Shown: one piece after another, positions 4,842 through 6,705 of the stretch
Numbering within the stretch: the first letter of the stretch is position 1
How the letters are laid out: each line of letters begins with the position of its first letter
Source: Frankiales bacterium
GTDB taxonomy: Bacteria; Actinomycetota; Actinomycetes; Mycobacteriales; Jatrophihabitantaceae
Reading direction: 5' to 3'
Length of the DNA: 6,705 bases
Assembly (NCBI GenBank): GCA_025963265.1
Contig: JAOPUY010000035.1
Location: forward strand, 1 to 6,705
The notes under the pieces: model-generated
Told to the model about the DNA's origin: nothing
The model's database searches: none
What the model saw: only the letters and a program-made list of their open reading frames with translations
Made by a program: the position numbers and the translations under genes

Positions 4842-6705
4842 ATGGCTTCGCCCGCGGAACGCTTTTCCCAGGCTCGAGACCGAACCAGTTACCCGATCCT
4901 GACCGAATTCCGGGCGGAGTACAGCTTCGAACTCGATGATTTCCAGCTTCAGGCCGGCCGGGCGCTCGAGGACGGGTACGGAGTGCTCGTCTGCGCTCCG
5001 ACCGGCGCCGGCAAGACGGTGGTCGGCGAGTTCGCCATCCACCTGGCTCTGGCCCAAGGTCTGAAGTGCTTCTACACCACGCCGATCAAGGCGCTGTCGA
5101 ACCAGAAGTACAACGACCTGGTCGCTCGGCACGGGGCGGCCGCGGTGGGCCTGCTGACCGGTGACAACGCCATCAACCCGCACGCCTCGATCGTGGTCAT
5201 GACCACCGAGGTGCTGCGCAACATGCTCTACGTCGGCAGCACCTCGCTCACCGGCCTCGGCTACGTCGTTATGGACGAGGTGCACTACCTCGGCGACCGC
5301 TTCCGCGGCGCGGTCTGGGAGGAGGTCATCATCCACCTGCCCGACGCGGTCCGGCTGGTCTCGCTGTCGGCGACCGTGTCCAACTCCGAGGAGTTCGGCG
5401 ACTGGCTGGTCGAGGTCCGCGGCGACACCAAGGTGATCGTCCACGAGCAGCGGCCGGTCCCGCTCTGGCAGCACATGCTGGTCGGCAACCGACTGTTCGA
5501 CCTGTTCGCCAGTGAGCCCAGCGAGGGCCCCGGCACCCCTGAAGTCGGCGCCGGCGAGGCCGCGGTCGGCAAGAAGGTGTGGGTCGACCCCGACCTGCGT
5601 CGCTACATTCGCGAGCGAATGCGGGTCGACGAGCTGACCGACCGCTCGCGGTCCGCCCACAGCCGCTCGCGCGATCGGACTCGTAGCCACGGCGTGCGCT
5701 GGCGGCCGCCCTACCGCTCGGACGTGATCGCCCGGCTGGACCGCGAAGGCCTGCTGCCGGCGATCACCTTCATCTTCAGCCGCGCCGGCTGCGACGCGGC
5801 CGTCAAACAATGCGTCTCGGCCGGCGTGCGGCTGACCACCGACGAGGAACGGCAGGAGATCCGCGCGGTCGCCGAGGAGCGGACCGCGTCGCTGGCGCCG
5901 GACGACCTCGACGTCCTCGGTTACTGGGAGTGGCTCGAGGGCCTGCAGCGCGGCGTCGCCGCCCACCACGCCGGGATGATCCCCGCGTTCAAGGAGGCGG
6001 TCGAGGAGCTCTTCGTCCGCGGCCTGGTCCGGATGGTGTTCGCCACTGAGACCTTGGCCCTGGGGATCAACATGCCGGCCCGAACGGTGCTGCTCGAGCG
6101 GTTGGTGAAGTTCAACGGCGAGGGCCACGTCGACCTGACCGCGGGGGAGTACACCCAGCTGACCGGTCGAGCCGGTCGGCGCGGAATCGACATCGAGGGT
6201 CACGCCGTCGTCCTCTGGAGCCCGGAGGTCGATCCGGAGCAGGTCGCTGGACTGGCCTCGACCCGGACCTACCCGCTGCGATCCTCCTTTCGCCCGTCCT
6301 ACAACATGGCGATCAACCTGGTCTCCCAAGTCGGACGGGCCAACGCCCGCCAGCTGCTCGAGTCCTCCTTCGCCCAGTTCCAGGCCGATCGCTCGGTCGT
6401 CGGGATCCACCGCCAGGTGACCCGCAATGAGCAGGCCTTGGCCGACCTGCGCAAGCGGATGTCGTGCCACTTGGGCGACTTCGCCGAGTACGGCGCGCTG
6501 CGTCAGCGCATCAAGGACCGCGAGTCCGAGCTGTCCCGCGACGGCGCGTCGCAACGCCGGGCCACCGTCGCCCAATCGCTGGACGCGCTGGCGGTCGGCG
6601 ACGTGGTGCGCGTGCCGGCCGGCCGGCGGGCGGGCCTGGCCGTCATCCTGGACCCCGGCACGTCGCCGATCGCCGACGCCCGGCCGATGGTCATGACGCT
6701 CGACA
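4842..6705 (+). CDS. helY: Ski2/Mtr4-like DEVH-box helicase HelY, 5' part (runs off right edge)
   Basis: HelY is an ATP-dependent superfamily 2 helicase of the Ski2/Mtr4 group, thought to act on RNA. The window holds 621 codons; family members are about 900, so the C-terminal third is missing. The motor is complete: Q-motif-like FQLQ at 34-37, Walker A APTGAGKT (52-59), motif Ia TTPIKALSNQK (79-89), Ib TTEVLRN (121-127), Walker B/DEVH (145-148), motif III LSAT (175-178), motif IV ITFIFSRAGCD (308-318), HHAGM (375-379), motif V FATETLALGINMPA (400-413) and motif VI QLTGRAGRRG (439-448). An Arg/Ser-rich loop lies at 267-283 between the RecA-like domains. From about 584 (AVGDVVRVP) a beta-barrel or arch-like region begins. 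The ATG at 4842 is preferred because it follows a -10-like hexamer by 6 bases and because the N-terminus fits the family. In mycobacteria helY directly follows tatC; here a reverse-strand gene separates them. Confidence 0.95.
   Translation, partial: MASPAERFSQARDRTSYPILTEFRAEYSFELDDFQLQAGRALEDGYGVLVCAPTGAGKTVVGEFAIHLALAQGLKCFYTTPIKALSNQKYNDLVARHGAAAVGLLTGDNAINPHASIVVMTTEVLRNMLYVGSTSLTGLGYVVMDEVHYLGDRFRGAVWEEVIIHLPDAVRLVSLSATVSNSEEFGDWLVEVRGDTKVIVHEQRPVPLWQHMLVGNRLFDLFASEPSEGPGTPEVGAGEAAVGKKVWVDPDLRRYIRERMRVDELTDRSRSAHSRSRDRTRSHGVRWRPPYRSDVIARLDREGLLPAITFIFSRAGCDAAVKQCVSAGVRLTTDEERQEIRAVAEERTASLAPDDLDVLGYWEWLEGLQRGVAAHHAGMIPAFKEAVEELFVRGLVRMVFATETLALGINMPARTVLLERLVKFNGEGHVDLTAGEYTQLTGRAGRRGIDIEGHAVVLWSPEVDPEQVAGLASTRTYPLRSSFRPSYNMAINLVSQVGRANARQLLESSFAQFQADRSVVGIHRQVTRNEQALADLRKRMSCHLGDFAEYGALRQRIKDRESELSRDGASQRRATVAQSLDALAVGDVVRVPAGRRAGLAVILDPGTSPIADARPMVMTLD

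Noticed and set aside
4800..6575. A 591-codon open frame on the reverse strand opposite helY.
   Set aside because: It mirrors the helY codons in a high-GC genome where stops are rare. Its translation is low-complexity (rich in Gly, Arg, Asp, Val, Gln, Leu) with no recognisable domain, while the forward frame carries every SF2 helicase motif in order.

Overview
The window is an ordinary chromosomal segment of a high-GC Actinobacterium. The evidence is the gene content and order: a Pup ligase (pafA), the WYL regulator pair pafB-pafC, a Tat translocase gene (tatC) and a Ski2/Mtr4-like helicase (helY). This is the backbone also seen in Mycobacterium, Streptomyces and Frankia. Codons end almost always in G or C, and several starts look leaderless. 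I cannot name a genus; the differences from the mycobacterial layout suggest a lineage other than Mycobacterium.

Layout, left to right. The first kilobase is the 3' three quarters of pafA on the + strand, without its start. A GC-rich gap of about 130 bp follows, then pafB and pafC, which overlap by 4 bp (GTGA). After a 55-bp gap comes a small single-span membrane protein of 80 residues, sitting where tatA normally lies but lacking the TatA signature. Five bases further is tatC. On the opposite strand, converging on tatC across 17 bp, is a two-CBS-domain protein. Divergent from that, after about 108 bp, is helY, which runs off the right edge after 621 codons with its helicase core complete.

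How the genes relate. PafA attaches the small protein Pup to lysines of proteins destined for the bacterial proteasome. PafB and PafC, although historically named for this locus, form a heteromeric transcription activator of the LexA-independent DNA-damage response. TatC is the signal-peptide receptor of twin-arginine export; its TatA partner must be encoded elsewhere unless the 80-residue protein is a very diverged stand-in. The CBS protein is probably a small nucleotide-sensing module, and HelY is an ATP-dependent nucleic-acid helicase, probably acting on RNA. The linkage is conserved in the phylum, but these are not one pathway.

I found no mobile element, CRISPR array, RNA gene or new multi-gene system. 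The points most worth checking are the missing tatA, a recurrent TAGGCT/TACCGT hexamer 6 to 8 bases before three starts (probably leaderless promoters), the reverse-strand CBS gene between tatC and helY, and the choice of the pafB start.
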